NCBI GenBank assembly: GCA_036265535.1
Contig: DATAOV010000126.1
Span: forward strand, 1-26,222
Direction of reading: 5' to 3'
Length of the DNA stretch: 26,222 bases
Source: AC-32 sp036265535
Lineage (GTDB): Bacteria > Actinomycetota > Thermoleophilia > Gaiellales > Gaiellaceae
Of the stretch, positions 13,562 through 21,230 are shown one piece after another; positions within the stretch are counted from its first letter, which is position 1, and every line of letters starts with the position of its first letter. The notes beneath the pieces were generated by a model that was given only the letters and a program-made list of their open reading frames with translations, had not been told where the DNA came from and searched no databases. The translations under genes were made by a program, and so were the position numbers.

Positions 13562-14084
13562 GTGACCCTCATCCACCGGCTCAGGAAGCGACGGACGTGG
13601 ATGCTGCTGGTGCTCGGCCGGCGTGGCGATCGCGCTCTTCCCGTGGACCGCCTACCTGAGCGCGACCCTGCCGGGCGAGCACGTTACGCACCATTGGGAT
13701 CTCGCCTGGGCCGGGTTCGACCTCTTCGAGGCGGTTGCCCTCGCCGCCACGCTCGTCGCCCTGGCGCGGCGCTCGCCACGGCTGCCGGTGGTGGCCGCGG
13801 CCGCGGGAACGGCCCTGCTCTCGGACGCCTGGTTCGACCTGATCACGGCCGAGCCGGGTCGCGAGCTGCGCTGGGCGGTCGTGGAGGCGGTGGCCGCGGA
13901 GCTGCCGCTCGCGGCTCTCTGCTTCTGGATCTCGCTCGACTCGACCCGCGGAGCCGCTAGCGTCGACCCGGCTTCGGCAGTTGCCCCTCGGCCCACAGTG
14001 CCGCCAGCCCGACCCTCGGGAGACCCAGGCGCCGCTCGTAGACCAGGTAGCGAGGCTCCCAGCGCGGGAAGAACTTCGCGTTGA
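13562..14084 (+). CDS. Four-helix membrane protein with apparent frameshift near 13613-13622
   Basis: The downstream frame (from 13623) encodes a membrane protein: AIALFPWTAYLSATLP, LAWAGFDLFEAVALAATLVALA, LPVVAAAAGTALLSDAWFDLITA and VVEAVAAELPLAALCFWISL. Its first helix is cut short. The missing half is in the frame one base earlier: from GTG 13562, VTLIHRLRKRRTWMLLVLG. Ignoring one C in GGCCGGCGTGG (about 13616-13625) joins them as ...LVLGGVAIALFPW, a full hydrophobic helix after a basic N-terminus. The -10-like GACAAT 6 nt before GTG 13562 supports that start. The C-terminal tail after CFWISL overlaps the convergent gene by 128 bp and is Pro/Arg-rich, so the natural end may also differ. 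A sequencing error, a real mutation or a shorter gene starting at GTG 13623 are all possible. Function unknown. Confidence 0.6.
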
Positions 14085-15861
14085 AGCGGTAGAGCCGCTC
14101 GATCTGGAAGAACGCGTCGGCAGCCAGCAGCACTCGGCCGAGCGCCCGCTCCGCCCGGCTGCGAGGCTGGTGGATCAGGCGTGCGAACACCGAGAAGTTC
14201 AGCGAGACTTCTTCGACCCCACGGCCATCCAGCAGCTCGATCGCCTTGACGACCAGGAACTCGGTCAGGCCGTTGGGCGTCCCCGGGTCACGTCGCATGA
14301 GCGAGAGCGAGGCCGCCCTTCGGCCGTAGCTCGGCGCGAAGTGGAGGAACCCGCGGATGGCGCCTTCCCGGTCACGAGCAAAAACCACGAGGCTGTCGCC
14401 GTGGTCGTCCTGCCGGAGCGCGTCGAGCGACATCGCGAATCCGCGCTCGGCTGCGCCGCGTCGCCAGCTGCGGCTGACCCGGTCGAGCTCCGCGAGTTGC
14501 TGCTCATCGAGCTCGGCGAGAGCCTGGAGGCGCGCCGTATAGCCGTTCTTCTCCAACCTCGAGACCGACTGTCGCACCTTGCGGATCGCGCGGCCCTCGA
14601 GCGAGAAGGCACCCGGGTCGACCACGGCTTCGTCGCCCAGGTACAGCGACCGGAGCCCTAGCTGCCGCCAGAGCGGCAGCAGCCTTTCACCGACTCCGAG
14701 CGCCGCGATCCGAAGCCCGCGCGCTTCGGCGAACACGCTCAGCTCCCGGAGAAGGGAGGGCATCGCGTCGAATGGGCCGACCGGGTCGCCGGAGACGAGC
14801 AGCACGCCGGTCTCGACCCGATAGCCGAGGAACGCGCGCCGGTCGGAGCTGAAGATGTAGTGCTGGTCACGTCGGAGCTTGAAGTACGCAAGCGTGTCCG
14901 ATCCGTGCCGGCGGACGAGCCTGCCCGCGGTGCGCCGCAGCTGAAGATCCGGCAAGGCCCTCGGCACGCCGAGAGGGCGGAAGACCAGCCAGAGGCACGA
15001 GGCCAGGGTGAGCGCGCCCGTTACGCCGATCGCCTCGTCCAGCCCGCCGAGCTCGTCGTGAAAGTCGAGCGGGCCCGGGTGCCACAAGAGTGCGGCGATC
15101 GTCTCGCGCAGCACCGCGCCGAGGCTCGCGCTTTCGGGCGCTGCGAGCCAGACCGCGAAGCCGCAGAGCAGTAGACCCGACGCGGCCAGCAACGGCACCC
15201 GTGCGAGAGCCGAACGCAGCGTCACGGGGTCGTGCCTGACGCAGAACGAGCCCCGGCCCAGCCAGAGCACCCCGGCGACGGCGAAACTCCCTGCGGCCTC
15301 CTCGACGTCGAGCCCCTTGAGCAAGTTGAGCACGCCGAGCCCGATGAGCAGCGCGAGCGCCAGGCGCAGAGCTCCTTCACGGCGGCGCCAGAGGTACGGG
15401 GCCGTCGCAAAGAGCAGCAGGGACGCCGGCACGGCCGCGGCGTGCGAGAGGCGCAGCGCCTGGAACGGCGCAAACGTGAGGAGAAGGTGGTTGCGCCAGG
15501 CGATGTTCGGAGTCACCGCCGAGGCCAGGTTCACGAGCCCCGCGAGCGCCGTTCCGAGTGCGGCCAGCTGCGGCAGGGGGTCAGCCCGGCGCACCGCCCG
15601 CAACGGGGCAGGCCGTTCGTGCACGCCGAGGCGCCAGGCGGTCGTGTCGCGCAGAGAGGGCACGAGGTCGCGCCAGTCCTTCGCGACGAGCCAGAGAGCG
15701 AGCAGCAGAGCGGCCGCGGCCCGCTGCCCAGGCTCTATCCGGTCCAGCCCGGCGCCCACGGCCAGCCCGAGGAGCAGCGCGGCGCCGAGATGCCACTCGT
15801 GCACGCGAGCGCCGAGGACGTAGACGCGCGGCCCGAGGCGGTGCCGATCGATTCGGAGCAC
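13957..15861 (-). CDS. Phosphatidylglycerol lysyltransferase-like membrane protein (DUF2156 / MprF C-terminal domain)
   Basis: A large membrane protein (634 residues from GTG 15861). The first half has several hydrophobic segments (AALLLGLAVGAGL, AAALLLALWLVA, AVPASLLLFATAPYL, LALALLIGLGVLNLL, VPLLAASGLLLCGFAVWLA, VTGALTLASCLWLVF). The second half is soluble and matches the LPG-synthase C-terminal (dual GNAT) domain: LAYFKLRRDQHYIFSSDRRAFLGYRVETGVLLVSGDP, RKVRQSVSRLEKNGY, GFLHFAPSYGRRAASLSLMRRDP, GLTEFLVVKAIELL, and VSLNFSVFARLI near the end. Such enzymes transfer an aminoacyl group from tRNA to phosphatidylglycerol, lowering surface charge. Start is uncertain: GTG 15861 gives VLRIDRHRLGPRVYVLG, with GATGAT 6 nt upstream; a reading further upstream would overlap sdhA. 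Confidence 0.85.
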   Translation of the reverse strand: MLRIDRHRLGPRVYVLGARVHEWHLGAALLLGLAVGAGLDRIEPGQRAAAALLLALWLVAKDWRDLVPSLRDTTAWRLGVHERPAPLRAVRRADPLPQLAALGTALAGLVNLASAVTPNIAWRNHLLLTFAPFQALRLSHAAAVPASLLLFATAPYLWRRREGALRLALALLIGLGVLNLLKGLDVEEAAGSFAVAGVLWLGRGSFCVRHDPVTLRSALARVPLLAASGLLLCGFAVWLAAPESASLGAVLRETIAALLWHPGPLDFHDELGGLDEAIGVTGALTLASCLWLVFRPLGVPRALPDLQLRRTAGRLVRRHGSDTLAYFKLRRDQHYIFSSDRRAFLGYRVETGVLLVSGDPVGPFDAMPSLLRELSVFAEARGLRIAALGVGERLLPLWRQLGLRSLYLGDEAVVDPGAFSLEGRAIRKVRQSVSRLEKNGYTARLQALAELDEQQLAELDRVSRSWRRGAAERGFAMSLDALRQDDHGDSLVVFARDREGAIRGFLHFAPSYGRRAASLSLMRRDPGTPNGLTEFLVVKAIELLDGRGVEEVSLNFSVFARLIHQPRSRAERALGRVLLAADAFFQIERLYRFNAKFFPRWEPRYLVYERRLGLPRVGLAALWAEGQLPKPGRR

Positions 15862-15961
15862 ACCGACATCATCCGGATTTCGGCGGCGGGTGCCAGTCCC
15901 AACCGTCGCCGCATCCGTTACGAGCCTCAGCCTGCCGTCGTTTCGATAGCGTCCGTTGCTG
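15862..15961. promoter_or_regulatory. Divergent region between the LPG-synthase-like gene and sdhA
   Basis: In this 100-bp gap, TAGCGT (15947-15952) ends 9 nt before sdhA GTG 15962, and GATGAT on the minus strand (15873-15868) ends 6 nt before GTG 15861. Both fits are weaker than at the other sites, and neither start has a Shine-Dalgarno. Confidence 0.35.
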
Positions 15962-17644
15962 GTGGAAGCGACGCACGACGTGCTCGTTGTCGGGGCTGGC
16001 TGCGCGGGAATGCGCGCGGCCATCGAAGCGCACGACGCGGGCGCCGACGTCGCACTCGTCTCCAAGATCCATCCCGTTCGGAGTCATTCCGGCGCGGCCG
16101 AGGGCGGTATCAACGCGGCGCTCGGAAACGCGTCCGAGGACGATCCCGAGAAGCACGCCTTCGACACCGTCAAGGGGTCGGACTATCTCGGCGACCAGGA
16201 CGCGGTCGAAGTGCTCTGCAACGAGGCGCCGGGCGACGTCTACGAGCTCGAGCACTGGGGCGCGATCTTCTCGCGCACGGAAGACGGGCGGATCGCCCAG
16301 CGCCCCTTCGGCGCCGCCGGCGAGCCCCGGACTGCGTACGCGGCGGATATCACCGGGCACGTGCTCGTGCACGTCCTCTACGAGCAGGTGATGAAGCGTG
16401 ACCTCAAGGTGTACGAGGAGTTCTTCGTCTGGAAGCTCGTCGAGCACGAGGACCGCTGCCAGGGCGTCGTGGCCTGGAATCTGATCGACGGCGGCCTCGC
16501 GACGATCGGCGCGAGGACCGTGATCCTCACCACCGGCGGGGCGGGGCGGCTCTACAGCGGCACCACCAACGCCTACGCCTGCACCGGCGACGGGATGGCC
16601 CAGGCACTGCGCGTCGGAGTCGCGCTCGAGGACATGGAGATGATGCAGTTCCACCCGACGACCCTCGCGCCGACGGGCGTCCTGATCACCGAGGGCTGCC
16701 GCGGGGAGGGCGCCTACCTCCTGAACGCCGAGGGCGAGCGCTTCCTCAAGCGCTACGCGCCGAACGCGATGGAGCTCGCTTCGCGCGATGTCATCTCCCG
16801 TGCCGAGCAGACCGAGATCGACGAGGGCCACGGGATCGACGGCAACGTGCTCCTCGACCTGCGCCACCTCGGTGCGGAGAAGATCCTCGAACGCCTGCAT
16901 GGCACGCGCGAGCTGTCCATGGTCTTCGCCGGCGTCGACCCGATCTACGAGCCGATCCCCGTCCGGCCGGGCGCCCACTACCACATGGGCGGCGTGGACA
17001 CGGACATCTGGGGCACGACCTCGCTGGAGGGCCTCTATGCCGCCGGCGAGTGCGCCTGCGTCTCCGTCCACGGCGCCAACCGGCTCGGCGGGAACGCGCT
17101 GATGGAGACGATCACCTTCGGCAAGCGCGCCGGCGCCCACGCGGCCGACTGGGCACTCACGCACACGACCGTCGAGGTGCCGCCCTCGGTCGAGGCGGAC
17201 TCCGAGCGGGAGCTGAAGCAGCTGCTCGACCGAAGCGACGGCGAGCGGCCCTGGTCGATTCGCAACGAGCTAGCCGAGACGATGCACGAGCACTTCGGCG
17301 TCTTCCGGCGCGAGGAGCAGATGCGCAAGCAAGGCGAGATCGTCGCCGGCCTTCGCGAGCGCTACGAGCGGGTGGTCGTCGAAGACAAGGGCGAGATCTT
17401 CAATAACGACCTCACGCAGGCGCTGGAGCTCGGCTTCATGCTCGACCTCGCCGACTGCATGGTGGTCTCGGGGATCGAGCGCAAGGAAAGTCGCGGCGCT
17501 CACGCGCGCCCCTACGACTACCCGGACCGCGACGACGAGAACTTCCTCAAGCACACGCTCGTGACGATGGAGCACGGCGCGCCCAGGCTCAAATGGAAGC
17601 CGGTCACGATGACGAAGTGGCAGCCGATGGAGCGGACCTACTGA
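15962..17644 (+). CDS. sdhA: Succinate dehydrogenase flavoprotein subunit
   Basis: Oxidises succinate to fumarate with covalent FAD; the TCA cycle/respiratory link. About 560 residues. The FAD-binding fold starts at DVLVVGAGCAGM (6-17); His42 in RSHSGAAEGGINAALG is the expected covalent FAD attachment site. QFHPTTLAPTGVLITEGCRGEGAYLLN holds the substrate His and Arg, RPGAHYHMGG the second catalytic His, and HGANRLGGNALMET the capping loop. The helical and C-terminal domains are complete, ending at ERTY. GTG 15962 was preferred over TTG 15956 because TAGCGT lies upstream and no Shine-Dalgarno is present. Its stop overlaps the next ATG (TGATG). It starts a five- or six-gene coupled run: sdhA, lipoprotein, sdhB, sdhE, metallophosphoesterase, asp23. 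Confidence 0.96.
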   Translation: MEATHDVLVVGAGCAGMRAAIEAHDAGADVALVSKIHPVRSHSGAAEGGINAALGNASEDDPEKHAFDTVKGSDYLGDQDAVEVLCNEAPGDVYELEHWGAIFSRTEDGRIAQRPFGAAGEPRTAYAADITGHVLVHVLYEQVMKRDLKVYEEFFVWKLVEHEDRCQGVVAWNLIDGGLATIGARTVILTTGGAGRLYSGTTNAYACTGDGMAQALRVGVALEDMEMMQFHPTTLAPTGVLITEGCRGEGAYLLNAEGERFLKRYAPNAMELASRDVISRAEQTEIDEGHGIDGNVLLDLRHLGAEKILERLHGTRELSMVFAGVDPIYEPIPVRPGAHYHMGGVDTDIWGTTSLEGLYAAGECACVSVHGANRLGGNALMETITFGKRAGAHAADWALTHTTVEVPPSVEADSERELKQLLDRSDGERPWSIRNELAETMHEHFGVFRREEQMRKQGEIVAGLRERYERVVVEDKGEIFNNDLTQALELGFMLDLADCMVVSGIERKESRGAHARPYDYPDRDDENFLKHTLVTMEHGAPRLKWKPVTMTKWQPMERTY

Positions 17645-18456
17645 TGCGGCGCCTGGCAGCTCTCGCGGCCCTTGTGACGCTCCTCCTCGCCGCGGCCGGC
17701 TGTGGCAGCAGCAACAAGAGCGCGGACACCGGCACTACCACCGAGGCGAACCCGATCGCCCAGGCTGCTGTGGACACCATGCGCTCCGGCAGCGTCAAGG
17801 TCGACTTCGGTATCTCGGGCAAGGGAGTCGAGGGCGGCGGCCGTGGCGTCTTCGACACCGGCACGACGGGCTCGGGCAGGCTCTCGATGACCGTCCAGAG
17901 CAACGGCCAGCCCACAGCGGTGGACACGATCGTGCACGGCAGCGTGCTCTACCTCCGCTCTCCGGTCTTCCAGCAGGCTCTGCCCGCCGGCAAGGAGTGG
18001 GTGCGGATCGACCTCGCCCAGTTGGCGCGGCAGCAGGGAGTCGACCTCGGGAGCCTCGTCGACGCCAATCCGACGCCGAACGCCGCCCTGGCCTACCTCC
18101 GGGGCTCGACGGGGAAGGTGGAGAAGGTGGGCGAGGAGAAGGTCAAGGGACAGCAGACGACGCACTACCGCTCCACGATCGATCTCGAGCAGGCCGCGCG
18201 CAGGGCGAAGGGCTCGACGAGGCGGTCGATCCGCCGTGTGATCGACGTTGCGGGAGTCACGCAGCTCCCGGTCGACGTATGGGTCGGCGACGACGGCTTC
18301 GTCCGCAAGGTGCGATACACACAGCACGCGAGCAAGAGCCAGGCGGCGAAGATCACGATGGAGCTGTATGACTTCGGCGCGCCGGTGACGATCACACCGC
18401 CTCCGGCGACGACGGTGATCGACTTCGCGCAACTGGTGGGACCACAAGGGAGCTGA
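17644..18456 (+). CDS. LprG/LppX-like lipoprotein
   Basis: A 270-residue lipoprotein. The signal peptide is MRRLAALAALVTLLLAAAG with the lipidated Cys20 (AAAGC), followed by a Ser/Thr-rich linker. The body begins with PIAQAAVDTMRSGSVKVDFGISGKG and continues with alternating strands (GSGRLSMTVQSNG, VLYLRSPVFQ, KEWVRIDLAQL, VDVWVGDDGFVRKVRYT, ITMELYDFGAPVTITPP), the curved-sheet pattern of LolA/LppX/LprAFG proteins that bind lipids. It lies between sdhA and sdhB, with its ATG overlapping the sdhA stop and its stop 1 bp from the likely sdhB start region. The placement is unusual and suggests coordinated expression, not necessarily a role in the complex. Lipid binding is inferred from fold resemblance only. 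Confidence 0.8.
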   Translation: MRRLAALAALVTLLLAAAGCGSSNKSADTGTTTEANPIAQAAVDTMRSGSVKVDFGISGKGVEGGGRGVFDTGTTGSGRLSMTVQSNGQPTAVDTIVHGSVLYLRSPVFQQALPAGKEWVRIDLAQLARQQGVDLGSLVDANPTPNAALAYLRGSTGKVEKVGEEKVKGQQTTHYRSTIDLEQAARRAKGSTRRSIRRVIDVAGVTQLPVDVWVGDDGFVRKVRYTQHASKSQAAKITMELYDFGAPVTITPPPATTVIDFAQLVGPQGS

Positions 18457-18457
18457 C

Positions 18458-19531
18458 ACGGACGTTGCACTGAAGATCTGGCGGTACGATCCGGTGTCAG
18501 GCGAGAAGGCCCTGCGCGAGTACGAGGTCGACGCACCCGAGTGGGCCTGCCTGCTCGACGTGCTCGACCTGATCAAGGACAAGCACGACGGGACGCTCGC
18601 CTATCGCAAGAGCTGCCGGATGATGATCTGCGGCTCGTGCGGGATGCGAATGGACGGGCGCGCAATCCTGGCCTGCAAGGAGCGCATGAAGCCGATCGCC
18701 GACGCGGGCCACGTGCCCGTGATCTCGGCGATGGGGAACATGCCGGTACTGAAGGACCTCGTCGTCGACATGGAGCCCTTCTGGAACAAGGTGCGCTCGG
18801 TCAAGCCCTGGCTCGACCCCGGGTACGAGGAGCCCGCGGAGAAGGAGCGGATCGTCTCCCAGCAGAAGATGAACGTGATCCACAAGGAGGCGCTCTGCAT
18901 CATGTGCGGCTGCTGCGTCTCCGAGTGCAACTCGATGGAGTCGGACCCGGAGTTCACCGGGCCGGCGGCGCTCGCGAAGGGCTTCCGCTTCGTCGGCGAC
19001 GCGCGCGACCAGGCCGAGGTCGAACGGCTCAACATCCTTAACCAGGAGCACGGGATCTGGGACTGCACCCGCTGCTACTTCTGCAACGAGCGCTGCCCGA
19101 AGGGCGTCGACCCGCGCGATGCGATCGCGAAGCTCGGCGCCGAGTCGATCCGGCACGAGGTCGACCACGACATGGGCGCCAAGCACGCGAAGTGGTTCGT
19201 CAAGTCGGCCGAGACGACCGGCTGGCTGCGGGAGACGGAGCTGGTGCCGAAGACGCAGGGCGTCGTCGAGGCGATCAAGCAGGTCGGCTTCGCCCTCAAC
19301 CTGGCGAAACACGGCAAGGTGCCGTCCCCGTTCCCACCGCACGTCGCCAAGGACGTTCGCGAGGCCCGGCTGCTCCGCGAGCTCATCCGAGAGCAGGGAC
19401 GGCAGGGTGCGCTCGGGATCGTCCAGGGCGAGCATGCGCTCGGCCAGATCGAGTTCCTCGAGGAGTCGGGCGCGCGCGAGAACGCGCCGGAGATCCAGCC
19501 CGGGGTGGAACCCCCGCACGCGGAGGGATGA
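18458..19531 (+). CDS. sdhB: Succinate dehydrogenase iron-sulfur subunit, non-canonical start
   Basis: Electron-transfer subunit of succinate dehydrogenase. Numbering from 18458, the [2Fe-2S] ligands are Cys53, 58, 61 and 73 (KSCRMMICGSCG...AC), the [4Fe-4S] motif is CIMCGCCVSEC (147-157), and the last site is CTRCYFCNERCP (203-214). That site has an added Cys206 where classical enzymes have none, as in type E enzymes whose [3Fe-4S] centre becomes a second [4Fe-4S]. A C-terminal extension of about 120 residues follows. The first strand ALKIWRYDP is needed by the fold but no ATG/GTG/TTG precedes it in frame; candidates are ACG 18458 (AAGGGAG 5 nt upstream), GTT 18464 and CTG 18470, while GTG 18494 would remove the strand. 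Overlaps sdhE by ATGA. Confidence 0.93.
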   Translation, partial: TDVALKIWRYDPVSGEKALREYEVDAPEWACLLDVLDLIKDKHDGTLAYRKSCRMMICGSCGMRMDGRAILACKERMKPIADAGHVPVISAMGNMPVLKDLVVDMEPFWNKVRSVKPWLDPGYEEPAEKERIVSQQKMNVIHKEALCIMCGCCVSECNSMESDPEFTGPAALAKGFRFVGDARDQAEVERLNILNQEHGIWDCTRCYFCNERCPKGVDPRDAIAKLGAESIRHEVDHDMGAKHAKWFVKSAETTGWLRETELVPKTQGVVEAIKQVGFALNLAKHGKVPSPFPPHVAKDVREARLLRELIREQGRQGALGIVQGEHALGQIEFLEESGARENAPEIQPGVEPPHAEG

Positions 19532-20418
19532 GCAAGGTCGCCTACTACACGGGCTGCCTCGCGGCGCTGTCGGCCAAGGAGCTGAACACCTCGACGAAGG
19601 CGCTTGCGCCGAGGCTCGGGATCGAGCTGGACGAGCTCGAGTCGGTCACCTGCTGCGGTGCCGGCGACATCCACGAGGCCGAGCCCGACTACTACCTGCA
19701 CCTGAACGCGCGCATCCTCGCCTACGCCGAGGCCACCGGCAACGACACGCTGATGACGATCTGCAACGTCTGCACGCTCAACTTGCGCCAGGCCAACTGG
19801 CAGCTCAAGAACGACGACAACCTGCGGGCCCGGGTGAGCGCGAACCTCGAGGCCGTCGGAGCGCCGCCCTACGAAGGCACGGTCGAGGTCAAGCACCTGC
19901 TCTGGCTGATCGCCGAGGGCGACGGCTACGAGCGCCTGAAGGAGGTCGCGCACAAGGGGCTCAAGGGGCTCAAGGTGGCGCCGTTCTATGGCTGCCAGAT
20001 CCTGCGGCCCTCGAAGATCCTCGGCTTCGAGAACCCCGATCAGCCCTGGTCGCTCGAGGCGATCATCGAGGCCTGCGGGGGCGAGCCGATCGACTATCCG
20101 GCGAAGATCAAGTGCTGCGGCTTCCCGATCATCCAGGCGCGCGAGGACGTCGCACTGGGTGAGCTGATCCAGCCGATCGAGCAGGCGACCGAGGCCGGTG
20201 CCGACGTGATCGTGACGCCGTGCCCGCTCTGCCACCTCTCCCTCGACGCGTGGCAGTCGAAGCTCAAGAAGGCCACAGGGCGCGATTACCGGATGCCGAT
20301 CCTCCACCTCTCGCAGCTCATCGGCGTCGCGGCCGGGCTCGAGGAATCGGAGCTCCAGTTCAAGCGCCACGTGGTGTCGGTGGGGTCGGTGGTCGAGAAG
20401 CTCGAAGCAGAAGCCTAG
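19528..20418 (+). CDS. SdhE / HdrB-like CCG-domain subunit of type E succinate dehydrogenase
   Basis: A 296-residue protein with two cysteine-rich CCG domains: Cys10, Cys42-Cys43 (TCCGAGDIHE), Cys79 and Cys82 (ICNVC); then Cys156 (FYGCQ), Cys196-Cys197 (KCCGFPI), Cys232 and Cys235 (CPLCHLSLD). This is the arrangement of HdrB, the heterodisulfide reductase subunit, where the motif binds unusual iron-sulfur clusters. In archaeal and some bacterial type E succinate dehydrogenases the homologue SdhE replaces the cytochrome b anchor and mediates membrane or quinone contact. Position directly after sdhB (ATGA overlap), and the absence of sdhC/sdhD genes nearby, support that role over a methanogen-type one. 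The gene is followed by the phosphoesterase with a TAGTG overlap. Confidence 0.9.
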   Translation: MSKVAYYTGCLAALSAKELNTSTKALAPRLGIELDELESVTCCGAGDIHEAEPDYYLHLNARILAYAEATGNDTLMTICNVCTLNLRQANWQLKNDDNLRARVSANLEAVGAPPYEGTVEVKHLLWLIAEGDGYERLKEVAHKGLKGLKVAPFYGCQILRPSKILGFENPDQPWSLEAIIEACGGEPIDYPAKIKCCGFPIIQAREDVALGELIQPIEQATEAGADVIVTPCPLCHLSLDAWQSKLKKATGRDYRMPILHLSQLIGVAAGLEESELQFKRHVVSVGSVVEKLEAEA

Positions 20419-21230
20419 TGCCGCGCAAGCTCGCGGCCTTCGGCGCCGCCCTCGGCGCCGGCGCTGCGGGGTGGGGACACTTCGAGGCCGGGTGGGTGCG
20501 GCTCGAGGCGCTTCCGTGCCCGCTGCCGGGGTTGCCTGCGGAGCTGGAGGGCTTGAGGATCGCGCACCTCTCCGACCTCCATCTCGGCTTCCCGTCGCGC
20601 GGCTCGGACGCGGTCGAGCGCGCGGTGTCATGGGTCGAGGAGCGCGGCCCCGACCTGACGCTGATCAGCGGTGACCTGCTCTCGCGGCGCAGCGGGGAGC
20701 CGCGGCTGCGAGAGCTGCTCGCGCGGATGCCGGCCTGTTTCGCTGTGCTTGGCAACCACGACTTCGCGCTCACCCGCGATCCGTTCTCGCACCCGGCCGA
20801 GGTCTACGACCTGGCGCCGGCGACCCTGCTGTCGGACGACTCTCGGACGCTCGAGCTGCGGGGCAAGCGGGTCCAGATCGTCGGCGTCGACCCGCGCTCG
20901 TACCGCCGGCGCCGGTCGCACCCGGAGCGCCTCGTCGATCCGCAGGCCGAGCTGCGGATCCTCCTCTGCCACTTCCCGAACGTGATCGACATGCTCCCGC
21001 CCGGCGCATTCCATCTCGTCCTCGCAGGACACCTGCACGCCGGGCAGATCTGCGTCCCCTGGCCGGGCGGGCGCCTGCGGCTCGCGCACATCCGCTGGAC
21101 GTACATCCGCGGCCTCTACCGGCGCCCCACAGGCACATTGCACCTCTCGTCCGGGCTCGGCACGACCTTCGTTCCCTTCCGCTTCCTCGCGCGGCCTGAG
21201 GCGACCGAGCTCAACCTACAATCCGCTTGA
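20418..21230 (+). CDS. Membrane-associated metallophosphoesterase (YaeI-like)
   Basis: A calcineurin-like metallophosphoesterase of 270 residues. The metal-binding motifs appear in order: Asp53-x-His55 (LSDLHLG), Asp86 (SGDLL), Asn113-His114 (GNHDFAL), His185 (LLCHFPN), and His205-x-His207 (AGHLHAGQ). The N-terminus (KLAAFGAALGAGAAGWG) is a weak hydrophobic anchor, as in YaeI/YkuE-type phosphodiesterases that act on lipid-linked or UDP-lipid substrates; substrate not assignable. GTG 20418 overlaps the upstream TAG (TAGTG), so translation is probably coupled to sdhE. In-frame sequence upstream lies inside sdhE and is not conserved-looking. The stop TGA overlaps the ATG of the next gene, and the -10-like element of that gene is inside this coding sequence. 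Confidence 0.88.
   Translation: MPRKLAAFGAALGAGAAGWGHFEAGWVRLEALPCPLPGLPAELEGLRIAHLSDLHLGFPSRGSDAVERAVSWVEERGPDLTLISGDLLSRRSGEPRLRELLARMPACFAVLGNHDFALTRDPFSHPAEVYDLAPATLLSDDSRTLELRGKRVQIVGVDPRSYRRRRSHPERLVDPQAELRILLCHFPNVIDMLPPGAFHLVLAGHLHAGQICVPWPGGRLRLAHIRWTYIRGLYRRPTGTLHLSSGLGTTFVPFRFLARPEATELNLQSA
21217..21222 (+). promoter_or_regulatory. Candidate internal -10 element for the Asp23-family gene
   Basis: TACAAT, a five-of-six match to TATAAT, lies 7 nt upstream of ATG 21230, within the last codons of the metallophosphoesterase gene. It predicts a separate leaderless transcript in addition to read-through. Confidence 0.5.

Noticed and set aside
11978..13960. Very long open frame (about 660 codons) on the plus strand opposite pckA
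   Set aside because: It is antisense to pckA, has no family features, and consists of the high-GC codon-position shadow. Only its last part, from 13562, carries a plausible protein start.
15956..15961. TTG 15956 as the sdhA start
   Set aside because: It would add only two residues and is rarer than GTG 15962; TAGCGT spacing also suits the later start.
17638..18582. Minus-strand 314-codon frame opposite the lipoprotein and sdhB
   Set aside because: Overlaps two supported genes and has no recognisable domain.
19955..19980. Tandem repeat CAAGGGGCT inside sdhE
   Set aside because: Two and a half short repeats encoding GLKGLK in a normal helix; no sign of instability.
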